Made by a program: the position numbers and the translations under genes | In this document: positions 1 through 6,800 of the stretch, one piece after another | Numbering within the stretch: position 1 is the first letter of the stretch | Layout of the letters: every line of letters starts with the position of its first letter | The notes under the pieces: generated by a model | The model's input: the letters and a program-made list of their open reading frames with translations, nothing else | Databases searched by the model: none | Told to the model about the DNA's origin: nothing | Assembly (NCBI GenBank): GCA_030052355.1 | Contig: JASIGS010000378.1 | Span: 1-7,847, forward strand | Source: Streptosporangiaceae bacterium | GTDB lineage: Bacteria > Actinomycetota > Actinomycetes > Streptosporangiales > Streptosporangiaceae | Reading direction: 5' to 3' | Length of the DNA: 7,847 nt

Positions 1-473
1 TCCGGTACGCGGCCGGGCTAGCCAGGCAGCACGACGCGCTGCTCGTGCCGGTGCTCGCCTGGACGCCGCCAGGTGGTGATCTGGCGGACCGTCGCTATCC
101 GTCGCCGCAGCTGCGCGAGATCTGGGCACAAAACGCCGAGGACAGGCTCAGGGAAGCCGTCAATCTTGCGATCGGCGGTACGCCGGACGGTATGGGCTTC
201 GCTCCGGAGGCCGTCCGGGGCGAAGCAGGGCAGGTGCTGACCGGGATGGCAGCCGACCCAGGGGATGTTCTGGTCATCGGTGCCGGCCGGCGCGGCGCGG
301 TGCGCCGCTTGCTGGCCTGCAGTGTCGTCAGGTATTGCCTGAGCCGTAGCTCGTGTCCGGTCGTGGCGGTGCCAGCGCCGGAGCTGGCGGGCGAGCTGCA
401 CGGCCTGCACGGCTGGGCGTTCAGGCACCGGATGCATCCGGAAGACCTGCAGCTGGACACCGCAGACGCCTGA
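1..473 (+). CDS. Universal stress protein (UspA family), 5'-truncated
   Basis: The reading frame is open from the left edge (first full codon at position 3) to TGA at 471-473, giving 156 visible residues. It begins inside the family's first helix (RYAAGLARQHDALLVPVLAW, matching the typical 'A..lA......l..v.v'), so the true start lies outside the window. The GTG at 45 is internal. The C-terminal half carries the UspA signature: a strand DVLVIGAG, then RRGAVRRLLACSV, then SSCPVVAVPA, which is the usual ending of the fold. UspA proteins are cytoplasmic alpha/beta proteins of stress and dormancy, many of which bind ATP through G-x2-G-x9-G-(S/T). Here the last glycine before the serine is cysteine (ACS) and the glycine spacing is irregular, so nucleotide binding may be weak or lost. 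A tail of about 30 residues follows the fold. Family call is confident; the specific role is unknown. Confidence 0.85.
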   Translation, partial: RYAAGLARQHDALLVPVLAWTPPGGDLADRRYPSPQLREIWAQNAEDRLREAVNLAIGGTPDGMGFAPEAVRGEAGQVLTGMAADPGDVLVIGAGRRGAVRRLLACSVVRYCLSRSSCPVVAVPAPELAGELHGLHGWAFRHRMHPEDLQLDTADA

Positions 474-603
474 GCCGGCGTCGTCCTCGCTGCGGCTGGC
501 GGGCGCCGTGACGCGCTGTTGTGACAAGCTGGCAGTAGCGCCGTGGCGGGCCGCCGGCCGGTCCTGCCGACGGCAGTCGTGCCGGTGAACGAAGGAGGCA
601 GCG

Positions 604-1122
604 ATGCCGGAGCCACAGGGCGAAGAGCTGGCCAGAGTCCGCGCGCGCCGCGAGGAGTTGCGCAAGCGCTACCTGAAGCCGCTCGACCAGCGGCCACCCA
701 GCACCGTTAGCGGCGTGCACCACCTGGCGCTGATCTGCAAGGACACCGAAGAGACGATCAAGTTCTACCAGGAGTTCCTCGGCTTCCCGCTGGTCGAGCT
801 CGTGGAGAACCGTGACTACGCGGGCTCGAACCACTTCTTCTTCGACATCGGCAACCACAACCTGCTCGGGTTCTTCGACTTCCCCGGATACGAGCACCCC
901 GGGTGGCAGGAGACGATCGGCGGCGTCCAGCACCTCGCCATCTCGGTGACCGCCGACCAGTTCGACGCTGCCAAGAAGAGGCTGGAGGAGGCGGGCGTCG
1001 ACTACCTCGGACCTGACCGCGGCGCCGACACCAGCATGTACTTCCGTGACCCGAACGGCGTCGGTCTTGAGCTGTACCGGGAGGACCTCGGCACGTTCGA
1101 GGGCGAACTGCTGGTCAAGTAG
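604..1122 (+). CDS. VOC-superfamily (glyoxalase/extradiol dioxygenase fold) protein
   Basis: This 172-residue protein starts at ATG 604 behind an excellent ribosome binding site (AAGGAGG at 592-598, 5 nt spacing). After a charged N-terminal helix of about 35 residues (rich in R, E and K) come two beta-alpha-beta-beta-beta modules. Module one opens with GVHHLALICKD (about residues 37-47) and FYQEFLGFPLV. Module two opens with GVQHLAISVTADQ (about 107-119) and ends with FRDPNGVGLELYRE (147-160). His40, His110 and Glu156 sit where this superfamily places metal ligands, so a divalent-metal enzyme (lyase, isomerase or dioxygenase) is plausible. The substrate cannot be read from the sequence. A resistance-type binding role is less likely because the ligand positions are kept. 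It may be expressed alone: 130 bp separate it from the stress-protein gene upstream, and it converges with the pspC-domain gene with 4 bp between stop codons, leaving no room for a separate terminator. Confidence 0.9.
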   Translation: MPEPQGEELARVRARREELRKRYLKPLDQRPPSTVSGVHHLALICKDTEETIKFYQEFLGFPLVELVENRDYAGSNHFFFDIGNHNLLGFFDFPGYEHPGWQETIGGVQHLAISVTADQFDAAKKRLEEAGVDYLGPDRGADTSMYFRDPNGVGLELYREDLGTFEGELLVK

Positions 1123-1126
1123 GCGG

Positions 1127-1465
1127 TCAGCGTGTGCGCGCGTGCAGCCAGTGCAGCATCGTCGCGGCGATCGACCGGTCGGTACCCTCCTCGGGGATGA
1201 CCAGCCACCCAACCAGGTACAGCGGGACGCCGAACAGGTAGAGCGGCAGCCAGAAGAAGTACGACAGGCCGGTGATGCCGACGACGGTCAGCACCGCGAA
1301 GGCGACCCGGACGATGGTCACGTCCACGCCCGAGTAACTGGCGAAGCCGGACGCGACACCGGCCAGCATGCGCCCGCGGACGGGGCGGCGCAGCACGCGC
1401 GCGCTGCTGGTGGTCTCGTGCCGCTCGCTCTGCGGACTTCCTGCGTCGTCAGGTGTCGTGCTCAT
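1127..1465 (-). CDS. PspC-domain small membrane protein
   Basis: This 112-residue protein has a hydrophilic N-terminus (about residues 1-25) followed by a PspC domain. LRRPVRGRMLAGVASGFASY (about 25-44) is the family's basic 'r.gr.laGVcgGla.y' opening. Next come DVTIVRVAFAVLTVVGITGL, a probable first membrane segment, and FFWLPLYLFGVPLYLVGWLVIPEE (about 71-93), a second hydrophobic stretch ending in the typical WlviPEE. PspC-domain proteins are membrane proteins linked to envelope stress in other bacteria. Small stand-alone versions are common in actinobacteria and their roles are mostly unproven. I chose the ATG at 1465 because it leaves the usual short acidic/polar leader. A GGGA stands just upstream, but the RBS is weak. 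An in-frame ATG at 1501 would add 12 residues (MAASRRRRQAGT) and cannot be excluded. No histidine kinase domain is attached, unlike some actinobacterial PspC proteins. Confidence 0.85.
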   Translation of the reverse strand: MSTTPDDAGSPQSERHETTSSARVLRRPVRGRMLAGVASGFASYSGVDVTIVRVAFAVLTVVGITGLSYFFWLPLYLFGVPLYLVGWLVIPEEGTDRSIAATMLHWLHARTR

Positions 1466-1499
1466 GGTCCCAGCTTGCCGTCGCCGACGCGACGCCGCC

Positions 1500-1528
1500 A
1501 TCAGGGAGCACCCCGATCCGACCCTGAT
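1500..1528. promoter_or_regulatory. Perfect 7-bp inverted repeat upstream of the PspC-domain gene
   Basis: ATCAGGG (1500-1506) and CCCTGAT (1522-1528) are exact reverse complements separated by 15 bp, so the half-site centres are 22 bp apart, about two helical turns. The pair lies 35-63 bp upstream of the chosen ATG (1465), where an operator or a 5'-UTR stem would be expected. The positions are read directly; the operator role is inferred. No clean -10/-35 pair was found beside it. Confidence 0.4.
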
Positions 1529-1535
1529 AAACGGC

Positions 1536-1591
1536 GCGCGTGAGCAGTGCGGGTAAGCAGACCAGTGCGCGTGAGCAGCGCGCGTCGGCAC
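1536..1591. repeat. Cluster of four 12-nt direct repeats (13-bp period)
   Basis: GCGCGTGAGCAG occurs exactly at 1536-1547 and 1567-1578. A copy with two mismatches (GCGGGTAAGCAG) lies at 1549-1560, and a copy with three mismatches (GCGCGTCGGCAC) at 1580-1591. Units one to two and three to four are spaced 13 bp start to start, with a 5-bp insertion between the two pairs. The cluster lies between the DUF3052 stop (1596) and the PspC-domain gene, about 70-125 bp upstream of the latter's start. It could be a protein-binding array or simple slippage-derived sequence. Confidence 0.55.
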
Positions 1592-1595
1592 TGCG

Positions 1596-2021
1596 TCAAG
1601 GCTGGCGGTTCTCGCGCCGGATCACCAGCCGCAGCCCGGTCCAGGCCTCGTCGATCGCGCAGATCTTGTTGTCCACCAGGCCCGTGGGCAGCGCCACCTC
1701 GCGCACGACGTTGTCCGTCATGTCGGTCGGTATCCTGGCGGCCCTCTTCGGCCAGGCGATCCACAGACCGCAGGCCGGTGCCATCCGCGCACGCAGCCGC
1801 GGCAACTCGGTCTCGAATTCAGCGCGCTCCGTGACGAAGGCCACGATCACGTCATAACGGGCTTCGTCCGCGAGGTCGGTGTGCAGACTCGCGATGTCCG
1901 GCAGGTGCCCGATCTCGTCTTCCAGCCATCCAGGCGCGCCGATCAGCGCGACCTCGTCACCCTCGCCAATGCCGAGCTTGCGCCGCAGCGGCACCGCGGT
2001 GTACTGCGCTGGGTCAGGCAC
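1596..2021 (-). CDS. DUF3052 family protein
   Basis: This is a 141-residue cytoplasmic protein with the conserved landmarks of DUF3052: VPLRRKLGIGEGDEVALIGAP near the N-terminus (about residues 10-30), GLWIAWPKRA (about 85-94), then PTDMT, NVVREVALPTGLVDNKICAID (about 104-124) and a closing LRLVIRRENR. The biochemical function of the family is unknown to me. The start is set at GTG 2021 because a near-consensus Shine-Dalgarno (GGAGG reading 2034 to 2030 on the minus strand) lies 8 nt upstream, and because the product then has the compact family length. The longer reading from GTG 2048 (nine more residues) has no visible RBS. It lies 34 nt downstream of the XdhC-like gene on the same strand, so the two are probably co-transcribed. 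Identification is firm; any link to molybdenum metabolism is only by position. Confidence 0.9.
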   Translation of the reverse strand: MPDPAQYTAVPLRRKLGIGEGDEVALIGAPGWLEDEIGHLPDIASLHTDLADEARYDVIVAFVTERAEFETELPRLRARMAPACGLWIAWPKRAARIPTDMTDNVVREVALPTGLVDNKICAIDEAWTGLRLVIRRENRQP

Positions 2022-2028
2022 TTCGCCC

Positions 2029-2034
2029 CCCTCC
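2029..2034 (-). promoter_or_regulatory. Ribosome binding site that fixes the DUF3052 start
   Basis: On the minus strand the sequence reads GGAGGGGGGCGAA followed by GTG at 2021. The GGAGG core is 8 nt from the GTG, while the upstream GTG at 2048 has no purine-rich stretch before it. This is the main reason for preferring the shorter 141-residue product. Confidence 0.75.
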
Positions 2035-2055
2035 AGGCCCGGCGACACCGGTGCG

Positions 2056-2571
2056 TCAGAACGTGAAGCCGCCCGGCCTCCCGTTGCGGTCGGCGATGAG
2101 GCCGGCCAGGGTCGCGATGGCGATCTCGGCCGGCGCCCGCGACCCGATGTTGAGGCCGATGGGCCGGTGCACCATGGCGATCTCCTCCGGCGGCACGCCC
2201 AGCTCGGCCAGCGCGGTCACGTGCGGAGGCTCGACGCGCGGATTACCCATGATGCCGACCCAGCGTGCGCCGCACACCAGCGCGTCCCGCAGCTGCACGC
2301 CGAGCTCGGCCCTGTGGTGGTCGGTCACCACGACGTCGGCGTCCCCGTCGGCAACGCCGGTCACGCTGTCGACTACCTCGCTGTATTCGGTGCGCGCGGC
2401 CTTCGCCCGCTCGGCGTCGGGCTCGACGAGCACGGCACGGTAACCGGCGTCGGCACCGTAGCGCAGCAGGAAGCTGGCGACGGGCGAGGCGAACACAGCC
2501 ACGAGCGCCTTCCGCTCGGCTTGGACGGGAGCGTGACCGTGCGCCACCTCGTCGGGATCCGGACTCGTCAT
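2056..2571 (-). CDS. Stand-alone XdhC C-terminal (Rossmann) domain protein
   Basis: This 171-residue protein corresponds to the C-terminal half of XdhC/CoxI proteins, which bind molybdenum cofactor and assist its sulfuration and insertion into xanthine dehydrogenase/CO dehydrogenase-type enzymes. Visible parts are a first strand ALVAVFASPVASFLLRYGADAG (about residues 22-43), VLVEPD, VVVTDHH (80-86), ARWVGIMGNPR (102-112) and the hallmark PIGLNIGSRAPAEIAIATLAG (137-157). The N-terminal XdhC/CoxI domain is absent, and the usual glycine-rich G-x-G loop after strand one is replaced by ASPVAS, so nucleotide binding may differ. The ATG at 2571 has no clear RBS. An in-frame GTG at 2502, preceded by GGAAGG, would start just before strand one and is a credible alternative. 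It is divergent from the molbindin gene and upstream of the DUF3052 gene. Family call is good; activity is inferred only. Confidence 0.82.
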   Translation of the reverse strand: MTSPDPDEVAHGHAPVQAERKALVAVFASPVASFLLRYGADAGYRAVLVEPDAERAKAARTEYSEVVDSVTGVADGDADVVVTDHHRAELGVQLRDALVCGARWVGIMGNPRVEPPHVTALAELGVPPEEIAMVHRPIGLNIGSRAPAEIAIATLAGLIADRNGRPGGFTF

Positions 2572-2585
2572 GCAAGCGAGCTTGC
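2572..2585. promoter_or_regulatory. Inverted repeat abutting the XdhC-like start codon
   Basis: GCAAGC (2572-2577) and GCTTGC (2580-2585) are exact reverse complements around a 2-bp centre and touch the ATG at 2571. In RNA the loop is too tight for the full stem, so a DNA operator or a fortuitous repeat is more likely. If translation really starts at GTG 2502, this element lies in the leader. Confidence 0.25.
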
Positions 2586-2644
2586 CATCCGCACGACCCG
2601 CAGAGCAACCGGGCCGGCAGGGACTAGCCCGACGGCCGCGGTTT

Positions 2645-2659
2645 CTGACACAGTGTCAG
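2645..2659. promoter_or_regulatory. Perfect 15-bp palindrome in the XdhC/Mop divergent promoter region
   Basis: CTGACAC (2645-2651), a single A, and GTGTCAG (2653-2659) form an exact inverted repeat, the size and symmetry of a dimeric repressor site (TetR- or GntR-like in shape). It lies 29 bp upstream of the molbindin ATG and 73 bp upstream of the XdhC-like ATG on the other strand, so one protein bound here could affect both. CTGACA resembles a -35 box, but no good -10 follows at 16-18 bp. It does not resemble the ModE operator as I know it. The palindrome is observed; its use as an operator is inferred. Confidence 0.55.
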
Positions 2660-2688
2660 GGCCACGCAACACCGGTCGCGGAGGTCTC

Positions 2689-2898
2689 ATGCGAATCAGC
2701 GCGCGTAACCAGATCAGCGCCACCGTCACGGGCATCAACAAGGGCGAGGCCATCGCCAACGTCGAGCTCGACGCGGGAGGCACCCGGCTGGTCGCCTCGA
2801 TCACCGTCGAGGCGGCGGAGGAACTAGGCCTGACCGAGGGCAAGCAGGTGGTCGCGGTCGTCAAGGCGTCCGACGTGATGGTGGCGGTACAAGACTGA
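2689..2898 (+). CDS. Molbindin-type molybdenum-pterin/molybdate-binding protein (Mop/TOBE domain)
   Basis: This 69-residue protein is a single Mop domain: SARNQISATVTGINKGEAIANVEL (about residues 4-27), LVASITVEAAEELGLTEGKQVVAVVKASDVMVAV (about 34-67). Both blocks are characteristic, including the late KASDVMV. In the known family, small Mop proteins assemble into oligomers that bind molybdate/tungstate at subunit interfaces and act as intracellular storage or buffering proteins. The same domain occurs at the C-terminus of ModE and ModC. The ATG at 2689 is preceded by GGAGG at 2680-2684 with a short 4-nt gap. The frame stays open far upstream, but that part overlaps the XdhC-like gene antisense and has no domain, so it is not coding. 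The length is normal for a single-domain molbindin. It is divergent from the XdhC-like gene. Confidence 0.9.
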   Translation: MRISARNQISATVTGINKGEAIANVELDAGGTRLVASITVEAAEELGLTEGKQVVAVVKASDVMVAVQD

Positions 2899-2899
2899 G

Positions 2900-2931
2900 C
2901 CCGCCCGGGTACCGGCCGGCGGGTCGGGCGG
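2900..2931 (+). terminator. GC-rich hairpin just after the molbindin stop
   Basis: CCGCCCG (2901-2907) pairs exactly with CGGGCGG (2925-2931). An alternative stem, CCCGCC (2900-2905) with GGCGGG (2918-2923), is also possible. It begins 2 nt after the stop codon. There is no U-tract, so it is at best an actinobacterial-type hairpin terminator and may instead be local GC-rich sequence. Confidence 0.35.
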
Positions 2932-2945
2932 CCGATCGTATCGGC
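2931..2945. promoter_or_regulatory. Inverted repeat 8 bp upstream of the LLM oxidoreductase start
   Basis: GCCGAT (2931-2936) and ATCGGC (2940-2945) are exact reverse complements around CGT. The repeat ends 8 nt before ATG 2954, where a ribosome binding site would normally be, and no Shine-Dalgarno is present. It could be an operator over the start region of a leaderless or short-leader transcript. Confidence 0.35.
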
Positions 2946-2953
2946 TGCGTAAC

Positions 2954-3847
2954 ATGCACCTCGTGCGCTTCGGCATCATCATCCTGCCCGACCAGCGCTG
3001 GCAGCAGGCCGCGCGACGGTGGCGTCGCGCCGAGGAGTACGGCTTCGACCACGCCTGGACCTATGACCACCTGGGCTGGCGCAGCCTCGTCGACGGGCCG
3101 TGGTTCGACGCCGTGCCGACGCTCGCCGCCGCCGCGACGGTGACGTCGCGGATCAGGCTGGGCACCCTGGTCGCCTCGCCGAACTTCCGGCATCCGGTGA
3201 GCTTCGCGCGCCAGGTCACGGCGCTGGACGACATCTCCGGCGGCCGCCTGGTACTAGGCCTCGGCGCGGGCGCGGGCGGGGCCAGCTATGACGCGAACGT
3301 TTTCGGCCGGCCGGCGCTCACCATAAGGGAACGAGCCGACCGGTTCGCGGAGTTCGCAGAGCTGCTCGACCTGCTGCTACGCGAAGACCACGTGACCTGG
3401 CACGGCCGCTATTACGAGGCGGTCGGCGCGCGGAACCTGCCCGGGTGCCTGCAGCAGCCGCGGGTTCCGTTCGTGCTGGCGGCTGATGGACCGCGCTCGA
3501 TCGCACTGGCTGCCCGGCTCGCAGACGGCTGGGTGACGACCGGGTACCGGCCCGGCGACGCCGGCCTGGACGCCTGGTGGAGTTCGCTCGCCGGCAAGAT
3601 ACGCCGCTTCGACGACGCGCTTGCGGATGCCGGCCGGGACGCGAACCGGATCGCCAAGTACGTGTCACTCGATGCTTCCTCGGTATACGCGCTGGCGAGC
3701 GCTGAGTACTTCGCTGATGCCGCGGGCAGAGCGGGTGAGCTGGGGTTCACCGACGTCATCACGCACTGGCCGCGTCCGGAGGGAATCTACGCCGGCTCGG
3801 AGTCGGTGCTGGACGCGGTCGCCGGTGGCGTGCTGTCACGGCGCTGA
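2954..3847 (+). CDS. LLM-class (luciferase-like) flavin-dependent oxidoreductase
   Basis: This 297-residue protein has a bacterial luciferase-like TIM-barrel fold: FGIIILPDQR at the N-terminus, AEEYGFDHAWTYDHL (about residues 26-40), TVTSRIRLGTLVASPNFRHP (62-81), the family hallmark QVTALDDISGGRLVLGLGAG (87-106), and ALAARLADGWVTTG (184-197). These proteins use FMN or, in an actinobacterial branch, F420 for monooxygenase or dehydrogenase reactions. Which cofactor and substrate apply here cannot be told. Length is normal and the frame intact. ATG 2954 has no Shine-Dalgarno, and a GTG four codons in (2963) also lacks one, so the message may be leaderless. The gene lies 55 bp downstream of the molbindin gene on the same strand. 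Its last 61 bp overlap the 3' end of the opposing regulator gene. Confidence 0.92.
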   Translation: MHLVRFGIIILPDQRWQQAARRWRRAEEYGFDHAWTYDHLGWRSLVDGPWFDAVPTLAAAATVTSRIRLGTLVASPNFRHPVSFARQVTALDDISGGRLVLGLGAGAGGASYDANVFGRPALTIRERADRFAEFAELLDLLLREDHVTWHGRYYEAVGARNLPGCLQQPRVPFVLAADGPRSIALAARLADGWVTTGYRPGDAGLDAWWSSLAGKIRRFDDALADAGRDANRIAKYVSLDASSVYALASAEYFADAAGRAGELGFTDVITHWPRPEGIYAGSESVLDAVAGGVLSRR

Positions 3848-6800
3848 CTTTCCCGTGCGGCGAGGCCTGGCTCGCCGGGCGTTGGCCTGGTGGCCGTCGC
3901 CGGTTCGACAGCTGCGAGTCGGGACCGGATCTGACCTGCCTCGGGAGCGTCGATCTGGCGGTACAGGGCGAGGGCCTGTTGCCAGTGCCCACCGGCTAGC
4001 TCGTGCTGGCCGGCAGCGTGATGACTCTCGGCGAGGTCCGCGTGCACGCTCGCCTGTTCATACGTATTGCCGGTTTCGGCCGCCAGCCGGAGCGCCACGG
4101 CCAGCTCCGCGCGCGCTGCGGCGGTCTGGCCGGCCCCGTGCAGGGCGCCGGCGAGGCAGCGCAGCGCCACGATTTCGCCGTACTGCCCGCCGGCCTTCCG
4201 GTACATGGCGAGTGCGTCCCTGAGGTAACTGATGGCCCGCTGGTATTCGCCCTGGCCCCGGCTGACCTCGCCAAGATTGAGTAGTCCGGACGCTACGCCG
4301 GTCGGATGATCGATGCGGCGAAAGATTTCCAAGGCCGGCCTGTAGGAGTCGGCGGCCTCGGCCAGCTGGCCGCGGCGGAGGTGGAGTGAGCCTATCCGCG
4401 CAAGAACCTGGGCTTCACCGAGCTGATGTCCGGCATCGTGGAGCACCGGCAGGGCACGTTGCAGGTGCTCGGCTGCCTGGTCGTGGTTGCCCAGATCGGC
4501 CTCCGCGTCTGCGAGGTCGGCTAGGGCGAGCGCAGCGCCGAGGCCTTGTCCGACATCCTCGAAACCCGCGACGGCCTGCCGGAAGTAGCCGGCCGCTGAC
4601 CGGGCGTCGTGAAGCCACTGCTCGGTGACGCCGAGATTGTGCTGCACGCGGGCCTGGCCTGCCCGGTCGCCGCACCGGCCGTAACGCTCTAGCGCGGCAT
4701 GGAATTGGGTGGCGGCGTCGCGGAAGCGGCCCCTCAAGATGTCGATGCCGCCGAGGCCGTTCAGCGCGTCGGCTTCTGCCGCTGAGTCGCCGCACAGACG
4801 GGCGGCTTGCAGAGCCTGGCTCTGGATCGTGTGTGCCTCGGGCAGGTGGCTGCCGGTGAGTAGATAGCGGAACAGCGTGCTGGCCAGATTGGTGGCGTGC
4901 CGGGGCCAGCCGTGCCTGGCACAGTGCACGACCACGGTGACCAGGTTCGCCCGCTCCCGGTCCAGCCAGGCGCGGGCATCCGCCTCGCCAGGCATGGCCG
5001 ATATCAGGGCAGCAACTGGCGGGACGCGCGGCCGCCAGTGAGCTTCGGCCGGGAACAAGACGTCCATCGCGGCCGCGGTCGCGGCTAGGTAGTAGTCAAA
5101 CAGCCGGGTCAGCGCGCGATGACATTGACCGTCGGCGTCCCGGGCGGCGGCTTGCTCGCGGGCGTAGGCACGCAGCAGGTCGTGCATGCCGTACCGGCCG
5201 GGCTCGGCGGCCTGGAGCAGGCCGGCCCTGTGCAGTCGGCCCAGCGCCCGGCTGGCCTGGCCGGCCGTGGTCCCGGTCAGCGCGGCGGCGGCGTGCACGT
5301 CCAGGTCGTCGCCCGGATGCAGAGCGATCAGCGCGAAGACCTCGGTGGTGTTCTCGGGCAGCCGCCGGAACGACCAGGAGAACACCGCCCGGACATCGGC
5401 TCGGTCCTCACCCGCGTCCAGGCCATCCAGCCGGTCCGTGGCAAGCTCGGCCGCCAGGTCGGCCAGCGGGACCGTTGGCCGGGCCACAGCGAGCTCGGCG
5501 GCGATGCGCAGCGCCAGCGGCAACCGGGCGCACAGCCCGGCCAGCGCGGCCGCCGCCTCCGGGTCGGACTTCGCGCGCTCGCCGATCAGCGACCCCAGCA
5601 AGACGACCGCGTCCGGCAGCGGCAGCACATCCAGGTCCAGCCGCAGTGCGCCCTCGGTCGCCACCAGTCCGGCCAGCGCATCCCGGCTGGTCACCAGTGC
5701 CACGCAGCGCGGATCACCAGGCAGCAGCGGCCGCGCATGCTCGCCGTCGCGGGCATTGTCCAGGACCACGAGCACCCGGCGGCCAGCCAGCGTGCTCCGG
5801 TAGAGCCGCGCCCGGTCCTCTGCCCCGTCGGGAATGTCATGCCCAGCCACGCCCATCGCCCGCAGAAAGCCAGCCAGTGCGTCCGTCGTTGCCACCGGCT
5901 CCTGCGGGTCATAGCCGCGGAGGTTCACGTACAACTGCCCGTCCGGGAAGAGATCAGCCACCTGGCGCGCCCACCGGATCGCCAGTGCAGTCTTGCCGAC
6001 GCCCGCTCCGCCATCGATCGCGGCGATGAGCGTGGTCGGCTCAGCCTGGGTTTCCCTGGCGTCCAGCCAGTCGGTCAGGCTCGCTAGCTCTGCGTCACGG
6101 CCCGTGAAGCTGCGGACAGCCACCGGCAACTGCCGCGGCACGCCGACGTGCGCAGCCTGTCTCCCTCTCGCCGCACCTGCGGGTGACCGAGCAACCTGGG
6201 CAACGGCCACTGGAGCTGAGGGCCAGACCAGCGCGGGATCGTCGCGGAGGATCTGCCCGTGCAGCGCCCGCAATTCTGGCCCGGGCTCGCTGCCGAGATC
6301 CTCGACCAGGACATCGCGAGCGTGGCGATAGGCGTCCATCGCCTCGCCGCGGCGCCCGCACCGGTACAGGGACAGCATCAGCAGCGCCTGCAGGTGTTCA
6401 CGCAGCGGATTGGCCGCGGCGAGCTGGCGCAGTTCCGTCACCGCCTCGCCATGCTGGCCCAGCTTGATGGCCGCCTCAGCGCGCAGTTCCCGTGCCTGAA
6501 GGCGCAACTCCAGCAGGCGCGGCACCTCCTCCGCGGCCAGCCGCGGCAAGTTCACATCCGACAGCGGCTCGCCGCGCCACAGATCGAGCGCGGCCCGTGC
6601 GTGAACGACGGTCTGCTCCCAGGCACCGTCGCGGGCAGTGTGGTGAGCTTGCGCCACCGACTGCTCCATGAGTGAGACATCTAGCTCACCGGACTCCACG
6701 CGGATCAGGTAGCCGCCTGGCTGCGTGATGATCCGATCTTGGCCGAGGCTGCCCAGCGCTTGGCGCAACCTCTTCATGTAGTTGCGTACCGTGACCGACG

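Noticed and set aside
519..541. TTGTGACAA near-palindrome with TAGCGC as a possible promoter of the VOC gene
   Set aside because: The spacing between the possible -35 and -10 is too short and the half-site is only 4 bp.
18..697. Two minus-strand open frames opposite the stress-protein gene
   Set aside because: Arginine/alanine/serine-rich products typical of shadow frames in high-GC DNA; the plus strand encodes a recognisable UspA fold.
1123..1126. Shared bidirectional terminator between the VOC and PspC-domain genes
   Set aside because: Only 4 bp separate the stop codons and I found no clear stem-loop with a T-tract around them.
421..1212. Long minus-strand open frame (263 codons)
   Set aside because: It is antisense to the VOC gene, which has a strong RBS and clear family motifs. 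The translated product is compositionally odd and shows no domain.
1879..2688. Upstream extension of the molbindin reading frame on the plus strand
   Set aside because: It runs antisense through the DUF3052 and XdhC-like genes and has no recognisable domain; only the last 69 codons, from the ATG with an RBS, match a known family.
5119..6087. 322-codon plus-strand open frame inside the regulator gene
   Set aside because: Antisense to the NB-ARC region, whose Walker and MHD motifs are intact on the minus strand; the product is low-complexity in Gly, Arg and Gln.
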